Positions 42,825-51,945 of a stretch of DNA of 64,000 nt are shown here, piece after piece (positions within the stretch are counted from its first letter, which is position 1; the number at the start of each line of letters is the position of its first letter). Below the pieces are notes generated by a model. That model did no database searches and had not been told where the DNA came from. It worked only from the letters and a program-made list of their open reading frames with translations. The translations under genes were made by a program, and so were the position numbers. Origin of the DNA: Marivivens niveibacter (GTDB lineage: Bacteria > Pseudomonadota > Alphaproteobacteria > Rhodobacterales > Rhodobacteraceae); NCBI RefSeq assembly GCF_002150005.2, contig NZ_MSPP01000003.1, positions 310,001 to 374,000 of the forward strand. Direction: 5' to 3'.

Positions 42825-43283
42825 CTATCCTTTGTCTAAAAAGATAATGATCAGGCTGCCCGCCACGATACAGGCAAACGAAATCAATTCTGTTGATGTC
42901 GGCAGCCGCCGTTTGAGCCCGAAAAGCCCGACCATATCCGCACCTAGCCCGAATACCATTTGCCCCGCCAAACCCAGCGCGATGGTTCCTGAAAGGGCCA
43001 GAGGTGTATTTACGGTGAACGAGGTTAGGATGACCGTCACAGCGCCAGCCAAGCCCGCAAGATACGCCCATAGTGGCGGTTTGCTGCGCTGTTCTTTGGG
43101 TTTGCGGCCCATCGCTGCCAGCAGGATCAACGCTGTGACCGTTCCAACGCCATGTGCCAGCCAAGACGAAAACAACGGCGTTGCACCAGCTGCTGCCATG
43201 CCATTCAGCAACGTCATTATTGTCAGGAGGCCGCCGATGCCTAATGCGGCGATTGTATAAATCGGCATATTTTTTGAATTCAT
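42825..43283 (-). CDS. DMT superfamily transporter half, YdcZ/DUF606
   Basis: 152 residues, five transmembrane helices. Same family as the next gene: GGLLTIMTLLNGMAA, SSWLAHGVGTVTALILL, VFGLGADMVGLFG. First gene of the two-gene unit. The start at 43283 is preferred; the in-frame extension to 43319 lacks a ribosome site. Homologous five-helix subunits encoded next to each other probably form a heterodimer. Confidence 0.82.
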   Translation of the reverse strand: MNSKNMPIYTIAALGIGGLLTIMTLLNGMAAAGATPLFSSWLAHGVGTVTALILLAAMGRKPKEQRSKPPLWAYLAGLAGAVTVILTSFTVNTPLALSGTIALGLAGQMVFGLGADMVGLFGLKRRLPTSTELISFACIVAGSLIIIFLDKG

Positions 43284-43416
43284 GGTCAAATGTCTGTCAG
43301 TCTGCCGCTCGCAATGCAACCTTTGAATGCAAGCGAGGCTGGATAATGGTCATTAACTGTTTCTTTGCCGAATTCTGGACACGATTAGCGTGTATATCAG
43401 TTCGAAATGATTCCGA

Positions 43417-44340
43417 ATGGGTGTCGCAATGCGTTGTGTTTTTGTTGCAATAATGATGTCCGCAATAGCGGGTTCGGCCACTGCCGAAGGTGCTTGGGCT
43501 GGGTACAGCTATGCTGGTCAGGGCCGGCTGCTGAACAATGACTTTTTCGGAGACGGACATGATCGTTGGCGCACGGGTAGCTATTTGTTGGGGCTTGGTT
43601 ATGAAAATCCGCAGGCCCCAGCGGCAATCAGTTCGTTAGAGCTACGCCTTCGCGGGGAATCTATCGCGCCACGTGGCGTAACCGGATCAATGGCAACCGA
43701 TCGCGCCTATGCGGGGATTTGGTCCATGGGGCTGCATAGCCATCTGCGTAGCAGTGATGTTGACCTGAGTTTTGGCGCAGATTTGGTCGTGGTTGGTCCG
43801 CAGACGGGGATACTGGAGCTGCAAGAGAGCCTGCACGACATTCTGGGTGCGCAGCAAATCGATCAAACCGTCAGTGACAATCAGGTTGTGAATGGCGTCT
43901 TTCCAACCGTCACCGCCGAATTGGGTCACGACTTTGTCGTTGGGAAAGGCGTCGCTGTCCGTCCATTTGGCGAAGCGTCTTATGGCGTCGAGGATTTTTT
44001 GCGGGTTGGGGTCGATGTGTCGATCGGTGATACAGCCCAAGACGTTGTTTATGGCCGCGATCCCGTAACGGGTCAGCGGTACAAAATCGGCGAATCTGAT
44101 CAAACTGGTTTCGGCGTCGTTTTGGGGGCCGATTACGCCTACGTGGACGACAGCGAATATTTCCCGTCGGATTTCGGAACAACGATGAAAAATGAACGTT
44201 TGCGCGCTCGGGCAGGGGTGGCGTGGCAATTTACGCCCGACATGTCAGCCTATTATGGCATTACATATCTATCCGAAGAATACGAAGGTCAGTCCGAAGG
44301 CCAGTTTGTGGGGTCTCTCAAACTCAATCTTAACTTCTAG
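43417..44340 (+). CDS. LpxR-family (DUF2219) outer-membrane lipid A deacylase-like protein
   Basis: 307 residues with signal peptide (cleavage near residue 23, after ATA). The mature N-terminus carries the LpxR pattern NNDFFGDGHDRWRTGS, which resembles the ND...YTNG motif near the active site of LpxR. The rest is a beta-barrel ending in LNLNF. LpxR removes the 3' acyloxyacyl group of lipid A. Function as a deacylase is plausible but the catalytic His position could not be aligned by eye. ATGs at 43417 and 43429 are both possible starts. Confidence 0.72.
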   Translation: MGVAMRCVFVAIMMSAIAGSATAEGAWAGYSYAGQGRLLNNDFFGDGHDRWRTGSYLLGLGYENPQAPAAISSLELRLRGESIAPRGVTGSMATDRAYAGIWSMGLHSHLRSSDVDLSFGADLVVVGPQTGILELQESLHDILGAQQIDQTVSDNQVVNGVFPTVTAELGHDFVVGKGVAVRPFGEASYGVEDFLRVGVDVSIGDTAQDVVYGRDPVTGQRYKIGESDQTGFGVVLGADYAYVDDSEYFPSDFGTTMKNERLRARAGVAWQFTPDMSAYYGITYLSEEYEGQSEGQFVGSLKLNLNF

Positions 44341-44457
44341 CTGCAACACTCTGATATTTTTAAATCTAAAGGGTTGATTCGACAGCTTTCGCACGTCTAG
44401 ATTGCCTACGTACCTGCGCGACAAAGACGCGGGACGCATTGAAGGCATGAGGCAGGC

Positions 44458-45531
44458 ATGAAAACGGGCTATCAAGGCACGTTTGTCATTTCCTGGTCGC
44501 AAAGTGAATTAGACGGCAGCTGGGCTGCGCCGATCGACCATCTAAGAGTCGGGGCGAGCTGGGCGTGGACAGGTGAGCCCATTCGTGTGGATGGCGCGAA
44601 TTCTGTTTTGCTATTAGGCGAAGCGACCGGAGAGGCGGACATTAGAAAACGCGCGGCACAGTCCGTGCGCAGATTGCTATCGGCAGCGGTGTTGCCGAAT
44701 GAAAAAGGTTTGGATGAACACCTTCAAACCCCTTTGTTCGAGAAAAGTTTCAATATTACGGATGGTCGTGGCACGTGGACGGTGACCGTGATTGATTTGG
44801 GTCGTTCGCGTCCACCTTTGTTGATGTTTGTGGGCGAATTGCCTCCGAAGCATCGCGAAATGTGGGTGGTGTCGCACAATATCGATTTGGAACGTCCTGA
44901 TCAGATCAGCGATGCTCCTGGCGGCGTCATTTGTTTCACGCCAGGCACCACGATCCTAACAGACAGCGGACCGCGTCTGGTTGAAACGCTGGTCGAAGGC
45001 GATCGCGTTCAGACCAAAGATAACGGCTGTCAGGAAATTTTATGGATCGGAACGCGCCGTGTTACCGGTGCGCGTCTATTCGCGATGCCGCATTACGCGC
45101 CGGTTCGTATGACGGCAGGTGCGTTGGACAAAGATGTTCCAGACGAAGGGCTGTTGGTATCTCCAGATCACCGCATGGTTCTGAAAGGGCCACGCGCCAA
45201 GGCGTTGTTCAATGCAGACGAAGTATTGGTGACGGCGCGCGATTTGGTGAATGATCACAATATATATGTAGATCGTTCCGTTCGCGAAGTGACCTATATT
45301 CACATGTTGTTGGCATCGCACGAGGTGGTGTTTGCAAACAACGTTGAAACCGAAAGTTTCCACCCAGCCAGCGCAGCGCTGTCACATCTGGGGGAAATGG
45401 ATCGGACGCGTTTGTTTGATCGTTTGCCCGAGTTGGGTGGCAATCCGCAGGCATATGGTGCGTTTGCACGCCGCGTGCTGACATCCAGTGATGTTGCGAT
45501 CCTTAGCCACGATTATGGGCGCCGCGTGTAA
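44458..45531 (+). CDS. Hint-domain (hedgehog/intein-type) protein
   Basis: 357 residues. N-terminal about 150 residues of unknown fold, then a Hint module beginning VICFTPGTTILTD with the nucleophile Cys159, LVEGDRVQTKDNG, VSPDHRM (His238) and TYIHMLLASHEVVFANN near 280-296. Such stand-alone Hint proteins are frequent in Rhodobacteraceae. No signal peptide is visible and the C-terminal 60 residues after the module are not recognised. It may self-cleave or ligate, or be inactive; the partner is unknown. Confidence 0.82.
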   Translation: MKTGYQGTFVISWSQSELDGSWAAPIDHLRVGASWAWTGEPIRVDGANSVLLLGEATGEADIRKRAAQSVRRLLSAAVLPNEKGLDEHLQTPLFEKSFNITDGRGTWTVTVIDLGRSRPPLLMFVGELPPKHREMWVVSHNIDLERPDQISDAPGGVICFTPGTTILTDSGPRLVETLVEGDRVQTKDNGCQEILWIGTRRVTGARLFAMPHYAPVRMTAGALDKDVPDEGLLVSPDHRMVLKGPRAKALFNADEVLVTARDLVNDHNIYVDRSVREVTYIHMLLASHEVVFANNVETESFHPASAALSHLGEMDRTRLFDRLPELGGNPQAYGAFARRVLTSSDVAILSHDYGRRV

Positions 45532-45539
45532 TTGGATTG

Positions 45540-45567
45540 TTGACTCTGTCGCTCGCGCTTTTATAAG
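45540..45567 (+). promoter_or_regulatory. Putative promoter of rpsD
   Basis: TTGACT (45540-45545), 16-base spacer, TATAAG (45562-45567). Good match to sigma-70 elements; gives a leader of about 115 bases before rpsD. Confidence 0.65.
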
Positions 45568-45687
45568 CTGCCCATTCATTGGTGTTGGTGGGCCCCGCAA
45601 GGGGATTCCTGTCATGGCTTCGGCCAAGAGGACAACGCCCTTCATAGTCGCCCATCAGGGCGTCGTCAAAATCGAAGGATATCAGCT

Positions 45688-46308
45688 GTGACCAAACGCA
45701 CATCTGCCAAGTACAAAATCGACCGCCGTATGGGCGAAAACATCTGGGGCCGTCCAAAGTCGCCAGTAAACAAACGTGAATACGGCCCAGGCCAGCACGG
45801 TCAGCGCCGCAAAGCGAAAATCTCGGACTTCGGTCTGCAGCTGCGCGCAAAGCAGAAGCTGAAAGGCTACTACGGCGACCTGACCGAGAAACAGTTCCGC
45901 CGCATCTATGCAGAAGCTGAGCGTGTAAAAGGCGACACCGGTGAAAACCTAATCGGTCTGCTGGAGCGCCGTCTGGACGCAGTTGTTTACCGCGCGAAAT
46001 TCGTTGCGACCGTATTCGCTGCACGTCAGTTCGTAAACCACGGCCACGTTCTGGTGAACGGCAAGCCAGTGAACATCCCATCCTACCGTGTCAAAGAAGG
46101 CGACGTTGTAGAAGTTCGTCAGAAGTCGAAGCAACTGGCAGTTCTGCTGGAAGCTGTTCAGCTGACCGAGCGCGATGTTCCTGACTACATCGAAGCAGAC
46201 CACAACAAAATGACCGCGACTTTCGTTCGCACTCCTGGTCTGTCGGATGTTCCATACCCAGTTGTTATGGAACCGAACCTGGTGGTCGAATTCTACGCGA
46301 AGAACTAA
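45688..46308 (+). CDS. rpsD: 30S ribosomal protein S4
   Basis: 206 residues, GTG start with AAGGA 10 bases upstream. [21 protein letters not shown] is the family N-terminus; the S4 RNA-binding domain includes [42 protein letters not shown]-type residues (about 95-140). Primary 16S-binding protein. It stands alone rather than in the alpha operon (with rpsM, rpsK, rpoA). The leader contains a CCCC-GCAA-GGGG hairpin, possibly for S4 autoregulation (inference). Confidence 0.97.
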   Translation: MTKRTSAKYKIDRRMGENIWGRPKSPVNKREYGPGQHGQRRKAKISDFGLQLRAKQKLKGYYGDLTEKQFRRIYAEAERVKGDTGENLIGLLERRLDAVVYRAKFVATVFAARQFVNHGHVLVNGKPVNIPSYRVKEGDVVEVRQKSKQLAVLLEAVQLTERDVPDYIEADHNKMTATFVRTPGLSDVPYPVVMEPNLVVEFYAKN

Positions 46309-46335
46309 TCTTCGCCGATCTACAGAATTTCTGGC

Positions 46336-46363
46336 AAGGGTCGCCCAATCGGGCGGCCCTTTT
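46336..46363. terminator. Terminator between rpsD and ada
   Basis: 11-bp stem AAGGGTCGCCC/GGGCGGCCCTT with one wobble, AATC loop, then TTTCGTTT. Lies just before the convergent ada stop. Confidence 0.85.
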
Positions 46364-46366
46364 CGT

Positions 46367-47413
46367 TTATTGGTACTGTGTTTCTATTTCGATCAGCCGT
46401 TGTTTGCGCCACAGCCCGCCCGCATAACCCGTCAACGTGCCGTCCGCCCCGATCACGCGATGACAGGGGATAATCAGCGCAATCTGATTTGCTCCATTGG
46501 CCGCAGCAACTGCACGGACGGCGGTCGGGTTGTTGATGGTGTCTGCCAAGGCACCATAACTGACGGTGTGGCCTGCTGGAATGTCGCGCAACGCGGTCCA
46601 GACCGAACGTTGAAACGAGGTGCCGTAATCGGCGGCCAAAGGAACGGTGAATTGCGCGCGCGTGCCTGCGAAATATTCACAAAGTTCGGTTTCCGTTTGA
46701 TCGGCGATCGCAGTGCGTCCGAAAGATAAGCTTGCGGTTTTGGCCAGCCGTTTAAGGTTCGTTGCCAATGCCTTACGATCTGGAAATTCCAACATACGCA
46801 AAGCGTTGTCATCGGCGATGGCGATCATCGGGCCTAAAGGTGTGTCGATAAAATCTACCTTTAGGTTGCTTTCCGTTTGCATGTCTGAAGGCGCAACACC
46901 CAGCATCGCGGCAAAGCTTTTCCGAAAAGCCGTGGGGGAATCGTACCCTGCATCTAGTTGCGCTTCGATGACTTTACCGCCGCGCGCAATTGTGCCCGTT
47001 GCTATTCGCAGCCGTCTTTGGCGCGCCATCTGAATAAATGTCATCCCGAAGTGACGGCGAAATAGCCTTCGCACGGTCGAAGTATCCAAACCCATCGCGG
47101 CGATATCGGTTTCTGCCCATTTTCGATCAGGATCGGTGTCGAGTGCGTCTAACAGGCGTGCAATGACTGGGTCAGCGGCGGCGCTTGTGCCAATTGGATG
47201 GCAGCGTTTGCAGGGACGATACCCAGCCGCAGCGCAGGCCGTTGTTGAGTCAAAGAATTCGCAGTTTTCCCGCAGCGGTTTTCGTGCAGGGCAGGTTAGC
47301 CGACAAAAGATCCCCGTCGACCGCACGCCAACAAACGCACGACCCTCGTAACTGGGATCACGGGCCAGTAGGGCGTCATACAGGGTGTTATCGTCAGGTA
47401 AGGTAAACAGCAT
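46367..47413 (-). CDS. ada: Bifunctional Ada: methylphosphotriester and O6-methylguanine methyltransferase, AraC-type
   Basis: 348 residues from ATG 47413 (a GTG at 47440 is also in frame). N-terminal zinc domain with four Cys in GIFCRLTCPARKP and YRPCKRCHP, where one Cys takes methyl from phosphotriesters. Middle AraC helix-turn-helices (LDTSTVRRLFRRHFG). C-terminal methyltransferase with PCHRV active-site Cys and the DNA-binding VRAVAAANGANQIALII block. It combines all three modules of E. coli Ada and would both repair alkylated DNA and activate the response. Confidence 0.95.
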   Translation of the reverse strand: MLFTLPDDNTLYDALLARDPSYEGRAFVGVRSTGIFCRLTCPARKPLRENCEFFDSTTACAAAGYRPCKRCHPIGTSAAADPVIARLLDALDTDPDRKWAETDIAAMGLDTSTVRRLFRRHFGMTFIQMARQRRLRIATGTIARGGKVIEAQLDAGYDSPTAFRKSFAAMLGVAPSDMQTESNLKVDFIDTPLGPMIAIADDNALRMLEFPDRKALATNLKRLAKTASLSFGRTAIADQTETELCEYFAGTRAQFTVPLAADYGTSFQRSVWTALRDIPAGHTVSYGALADTINNPTAVRAVAAANGANQIALIIPCHRVIGADGTLTGYAGGLWRKQRLIEIETQYQ

Positions 47414-47533
47414 GAGGTCGGTATAGCGGCACAGTTGCACATATACCGCCTGAAAACGGGCAGCTAATCAACTGCGGTCTGGAAACAGGCCCATAGCAAG
47501 GGTAAGGAAGGGCACCAACCCAAGGGGCCTAAA

Positions 47534-48619
47534 ATGACGAAATCGCCACAGCCACAGCCCGGCATTATGGACATCGCGCTATACGTAAGCGGTGAGAGCA
47601 CGGTCGCTGGCAAATCGGATGTTCTGAAACTGTCGTCGAACGAAAATCCTTATGGATTTTCTGACTCTGTTCGCGATGCGTTTGTACGTACGGTTGGTGA
47701 ATTGCATCGTTATCCAACCACGGATCACGGCCCTTTGCGCCGCGCGATTGGCGAAATGCACGATGTTGATCCCGACCGCGTTATCTGCGGCGTCGGATCG
47801 GACGAGGTGCTGCAATTTATTACGACAGCCTATGCGGGCGTGGGTGACGAAATCATCACCACCGAACACGGGTTTTCGATGTATCCGATTTTGGCGAAAC
47901 AGGCTGGCGCTGTGCCTGTCACTGTCGCCGAAAAGGATCGCGTTGTAGATGTCGATGCCATTCTGGCGGCCGTCACCGACAAAACCCGTATCGTGTTTAT
48001 CGCGAACCCTGCGAACCCTACGGGTACGATGGTTGAAAATGGTGAATTGATCCGATTGATCGAAAACCTGCCATCGGATGTGCTTTTTGTGCACGACGGG
48101 GCCTATACTGAATACGTCGATGAATTTGACGGCGGTAAATCGTTGGTCGATCAATACCCTAACGTGATCATGACCCGTACGTTTTCGAAAATTTACGGGT
48201 TGGGCGGTTTGCGCATTGGCTGGGGCTATGCGTCCCGCGACATCATCGATGTGCTGAACCGTTTGCGCCAGCCATTTAACCTAAGCCAGACCCAAATGGC
48301 CGCGGCTGAGGCCGCCGTGCGTGACCGCGCATTTGTTGAAAAATGTCGGACCGAAAATGCCAAATGGCGCGACTGGATGACCAACGCTCTGCGCCAGATG
48401 GGTATTGGCTGCGATGACAGCTATGCCAATTTTGTGTTGGCCCGTTTTGCGGACGCAGACGAAGCCGCTGCAATGGATGCCGCGCTGAAAGCCGACGGGA
48501 TTATTGTCCGCCGCGTGGCAGGCTACGGTATCGCCGAAGGTCTGCGCATCACCGTGGGCGACGAATCTGCCTGCCGTCGTGTTATCCACACGATCGCCAC
48601 CCAAAAAGGCGTGCGCTGA
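47534..48619 (+). CDS. hisC: Histidinol-phosphate/aromatic aminotransferase
   Basis: 361-residue class II PLP aminotransferase (HisC). LSSNENPYGFS, VGSDEVLQFI, ANPANPTGTM, and the PLP-lysine motif TFSKIYGLGGLRIGWG are present. Because the next gene is prephenate dehydrogenase and both overlap (TGATG), this copy may act mainly as an aromatic/phenylalanine-tyrosine aminotransferase rather than in histidine synthesis. AAGGGG precedes the ATG. Confidence 0.9.
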   Translation: MTKSPQPQPGIMDIALYVSGESTVAGKSDVLKLSSNENPYGFSDSVRDAFVRTVGELHRYPTTDHGPLRRAIGEMHDVDPDRVICGVGSDEVLQFITTAYAGVGDEIITTEHGFSMYPILAKQAGAVPVTVAEKDRVVDVDAILAAVTDKTRIVFIANPANPTGTMVENGELIRLIENLPSDVLFVHDGAYTEYVDEFDGGKSLVDQYPNVIMTRTFSKIYGLGGLRIGWGYASRDIIDVLNRLRQPFNLSQTQMAAAEAAVRDRAFVEKCRTENAKWRDWMTNALRQMGIGCDDSYANFVLARFADADEAAAMDAALKADGIIVRRVAGYGIAEGLRITVGDESACRRVIHTIATQKGVR

Positions 48620-49539
48620 TGGTCATGTATAACAAAGTCGCTCTGATCGGTCTGGGCTTGATCGCTGGGTCTATGTCGCTGGCCATGCGCCGTGGCAAAC
48701 TGGCTGGCGAAATCGTCGGCTATGCCCGTAGCCAAGAAACGCGTAACATCGCGCGCGAAATCAATCTGGTTGATCGCGTCTGTGACACCGCAGAAGAGGC
48801 CGTGCAGGACGCCGATCTGATCGTTTTGGCCGTGCCCGTTGGCGCGATGGGCCCCGTGATGGAGGCGATTGCGCCTCATTTGAAAAAGGGCGCTGTTGTC
48901 ACGGATGTTGGGTCGGTCAAACGGTCGGTCTTTGATGCTGTGATCCCTCATATGCCTGACGGTTGCCATTTTATCGGCTGTCACCCGATGGCGGGTACCG
49001 AACATTCTGGGCCGCATTCGGGCTTTGCCACGTTGTTCGATAAACGCTGGTGTCTGGTCGTCCCACCCGAGGACGCGGATCAGGCCGAGGTTGACCGCAT
49101 CTGTGATTTCTGGCGCGGCATTGGCGCGGATATCGAAATCATGGAACCCGATCACCACGATCTGGTCTGTGCCGTCGTATCACACGCGCCGCACTTGATC
49201 GCCTATACGATGGTGGGCGTGGCCGACGATCTGCGCCGCGTGACGGACCAAGAGGTCATTAAATTTTCCGCCGCTGGTTTCCGCGATTTCACGCGTATTG
49301 CCGCGTCGGACCCGACCATGTGGCGGGATGTGTTTTTGACGAACAAAGACGCGACACTGGAAATTCTGGGCCGTTTTACCGAAGAATTATTTGCGCTTCA
49401 GCGGGCAATCCGGACGGGCGATGGTGATACGTTGTTTGACTACTTCACTCGCACTCGTGCGATCCGCCGCGGAATTATCGAAGCAGGTCAGGATACCTCT
49501 GCGCCAGATTTTGGCCGAACGCCGACCAAATCGGAATGA
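48619..49539 (+). CDS. tyrA: Prephenate/arogenate (cyclohexadienyl) dehydrogenase
   Basis: 306 residues. NAD-binding LIGLGLIAGSMSLAMRR (about 9-25), VTDVGSVK, the family signature HPMAGTEHSGP near 122-132 and VVSHAPHLIAYTMV. Oxidative decarboxylation of prephenate or arogenate in tyrosine synthesis. It overlaps hisC at the start and the extensin gene at the stop (ATGA), forming a three-gene operon. Confidence 0.94.
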   Translation: MVMYNKVALIGLGLIAGSMSLAMRRGKLAGEIVGYARSQETRNIAREINLVDRVCDTAEEAVQDADLIVLAVPVGAMGPVMEAIAPHLKKGAVVTDVGSVKRSVFDAVIPHMPDGCHFIGCHPMAGTEHSGPHSGFATLFDKRWCLVVPPEDADQAEVDRICDFWRGIGADIEIMEPDHHDLVCAVVSHAPHLIAYTMVGVADDLRRVTDQEVIKFSAAGFRDFTRIAASDPTMWRDVFLTNKDATLEILGRFTEELFALQRAIRTGDGDTLFDYFTRTRAIRRGIIEAGQDTSAPDFGRTPTKSE

Positions 49540-50354
49540 TCAGAGCGGGGGCGCTGATCTGTATCGCTTTATGGGCTGGTGTCGCGAGCGCCGAAGCACC
49601 CATTAATGCGCCAGCGCCGCCGGTACGTCCGACGATTGCCCCAGATACGCTGCCCCGCCCATTGGCGCGGCCTGATGGGTTGATCCCAGCGCCATCAACG
49701 CCAGAAACAGATTTGGCGCGTGAAGCAATGGCTACTCCAGCCAGCCAATACGCGGTTCAGACATCCACCCCACCAATCGCGCGAACGGGGCGTGTCGAAC
49801 GCCGTGCGGCAGAAATAATCGCGGCCCGCGCCCGTGGAATGGTGTGCAGTGACCCCGATATTCAGGGGGAGTATATCGCGCCCATTAACGGGGCAGGGGC
49901 ATGCGGTGTTGATCAACCTGTTCGGTTAAGATCGGTAATGGGGATCACATTTAACGACCGGCCCACCATCGATTGCCCCACGGCAATTGCACTGAAAAAC
50001 TGGCTATCGCGTAGCGCAATCCCTGTCATCGGCAGCGAAGGCGGCGGGTTAGAGCGGTTGAACCTGATGGGCCATTACTCCTGTCGCAATCGCAATGGCG
50101 CGGCTTCGGGGCGTTTATCTGAACATGCCTTTGGACGCGCTATTGATATCGGCAGTTTTCGATTGCGCGATGGTAGTGAAATATCCGTTCTAAATGATTG
50201 GGGCACCCGTGCGAATGGTCGCCAGTTGCGCGAAATGCACCGCGGAGCCTGCGGTATCTTTGGTACCGTTTTGGGACCCGAGGCAAATGCCGCACATCGT
50301 AATCATTTCCATTTCGATACCGCCCGGTATCGCAGCGGCAGCTATTGCCGTTAA
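49536..50354 (+). CDS. Extensin-like C-terminal domain protein, exported M15-like peptidase fold
   Basis: 272 residues. Signal peptide (1-19), then a Pro-rich spacer (about 22-65: APAPPVRPTIAP), then the extensin_2 domain with CSDPDIQGEY, HYSCRNRNGAASGRLSEHAFGRAID and HRNHFHFD. The H/D residues in SEHAFGRAIDIG and NHFHFD form a zinc site of the peptidase M15 (D,D-carboxypeptidase/VanX-like) type. Probably acts on peptidoglycan. Translationally coupled to tyrA; end shares TTAA with the DUF2125 gene. Confidence 0.82.
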   Translation: MIRAGALICIALWAGVASAEAPINAPAPPVRPTIAPDTLPRPLARPDGLIPAPSTPETDLAREAMATPASQYAVQTSTPPIARTGRVERRAAEIIAARARGMVCSDPDIQGEYIAPINGAGACGVDQPVRLRSVMGITFNDRPTIDCPTAIALKNWLSRSAIPVIGSEGGGLERLNLMGHYSCRNRNGAASGRLSEHAFGRAIDIGSFRLRDGSEISVLNDWGTRANGRQLREMHRGACGIFGTVLGPEANAAHRNHFHFDTARYRSGSYCR

Positions 50355-51274
50355 CGCAGGCGCGGGGCGGGGCCCAAAGGGAAAGGCCCCAGTTTGATTT
50401 GTCCATCTGCAAAGATCAGGGGCAGGTTCACCCGTCCGTTTTCGTCGGCCAAACCGCCAATCATCGCGCTGTATCCGAACACCGTGCCGCGATCGATCAC
50501 CCCAGCGTCGGCCATCAATTGAACCAGCATCTGCCAACCGCTCGCGGATAGATCCAACCGTCCCGTTGGAATGCCAAAGGCGTCGATCGCCAGATCACCA
50601 TTTACGGTCACATCTAATTCGCCCCAATTCATTTGAAGCGGCGCGAATTCTATGGATTGCAGCGGGTTCGGTGCCTGATCTGTAACCGACATCACACGAT
50701 CAAACGTCACCTGTCCGTCGAAATCGATCAGATCGACGTTTCGCAGGATTGGGTCATTTATCATCTGGGCGGGTAACTGAATTTTGGTTCCCGATACTGA
50801 CAATGTATATGTCGGCAGGTCGGCGGCCTGCATATCAACCGTCAAAGACCCAATCGCCCCCTCAAACGTGCCAGACACAACAGCGTTTTCGATTACCCCG
50901 CTGACCGAGGCAATTTCGGCGTTCGGATTGTATCGAAACCCAACGTCGATCCACAGTTCATCGGCGATTTGGGTTATGCCGCCAAATGAAACGGCGCCGT
51001 CGATTTTTGCACGAACATGATTGGGGGCCAGAAGAGGGGTCGAAATCTGAATGTTTTCGATGCTGCCGCCTTGGCGGAATGCTAGGTCCGCGGCATCCGA
51101 ACCCACACGCAACGGGTTCATCATCCAGTGGGGGCCATCATAGTTCGTGACCTGACCGTTGGCCGTTAAATCGATCAGAACCGAGGTCGCCAATTTGGAA
51201 TAGCCGAAGCTGCCCAGACCCCAAACCGTTGCATAGGCAATACCAAGTCCGACCACCCAACGACGTGCACCCAT
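50351..51274 (-). CDS. DUF2125 family protein
   Basis: 307 residues. One N-terminal membrane segment (about 7-26, signal-anchor) and a large exterior beta-rich domain with no catalytic residues visible. DUF2125 is an alphaproteobacterial envelope family of unknown function; some members resemble AsmA-type lipid-transfer proteins in their repetitive beta content. The start at 51274 is chosen because AAGGGG lies seven bases before it; a GTG is present five codons upstream. Confidence 0.75.
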   Translation of the reverse strand: MGARRWVVGLGIAYATVWGLGSFGYSKLATSVLIDLTANGQVTNYDGPHWMMNPLRVGSDAADLAFRQGGSIENIQISTPLLAPNHVRAKIDGAVSFGGITQIADELWIDVGFRYNPNAEIASVSGVIENAVVSGTFEGAIGSLTVDMQAADLPTYTLSVSGTKIQLPAQMINDPILRNVDLIDFDGQVTFDRVMSVTDQAPNPLQSIEFAPLQMNWGELDVTVNGDLAIDAFGIPTGRLDLSASGWQMLVQLMADAGVIDRGTVFGYSAMIGGLADENGRVNLPLIFADGQIKLGPFPLGPAPRLR

Positions 51275-51320
51275 TTTCGGCCCCTTCACCTTTATTCCGA
51301 AACTGTTTAACCAATGAAAT

Positions 51321-51869
51321 ATGGACGCAAAAGAACAATCACCGCTGTGGGTCTTTGGCTACGGATCACTTTTGTGGAATCCGGGGTTTGAACCTGTTGA
51401 ATCTGTCCCTGCAACCATGCCCGATTTTCATCGGTCGTTCTGTATGCTGTCGATCCATCATCGCGGTACTGTTGAACACCCAGGATTGGTTTTGGCGCTG
51501 GACGCGCAAGCGGGCGCACAATGCACCGGTATCGCATTTCGCGTGGCTGATAGCGATCGCGATCAAGTCATCGCGGATTTACGCGAACGCGAATTGGTTT
51601 CCTCGGCTTATCTGGAACGTGTGCTGCCGCTGACGTTGCGCGATGGGCGGGCTGTGAATGCACTGACCTACATTATTGATCCCGCGCATGAACAATATTG
51701 CCATTTTTCATTGGAAACACAGGCGCAAATGATCGCCTCGGCAGTTGGCGGTCGCGGGCCGAATACCGAATATCTGGAACGTACTGCACTGCATTTGATC
51801 GAAATGGGTATTAAAGACCCCGATATGGAATGGCTCCTGTCCAGAGTAAGACTATTGTGTACCCAATAG
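51321..51869 (+). CDS. ChaC-like gamma-glutamylcyclotransferase
   Basis: 182 residues. The substrate-binding loop VFGYGSLLWNPGF is at 11-23, and the catalytic Glu is in LRERELVSSAYLERV near 90-92. Family members release 5-oxoproline and Cys-Gly from glutathione. No link to neighbouring genes is apparent. Confidence 0.9.
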   Translation: MDAKEQSPLWVFGYGSLLWNPGFEPVESVPATMPDFHRSFCMLSIHHRGTVEHPGLVLALDAQAGAQCTGIAFRVADSDRDQVIADLRERELVSSAYLERVLPLTLRDGRAVNALTYIIDPAHEQYCHFSLETQAQMIASAVGGRGPNTEYLERTALHLIEMGIKDPDMEWLLSRVRLLCTQ

Positions 51870-51945
51870 GGGCATAATTCATTTGCGCACCGCCCCTAGG
51901 GCTGTAATGGTTATAGGGATTGAATAAAGACGAGGAACCCAACCC

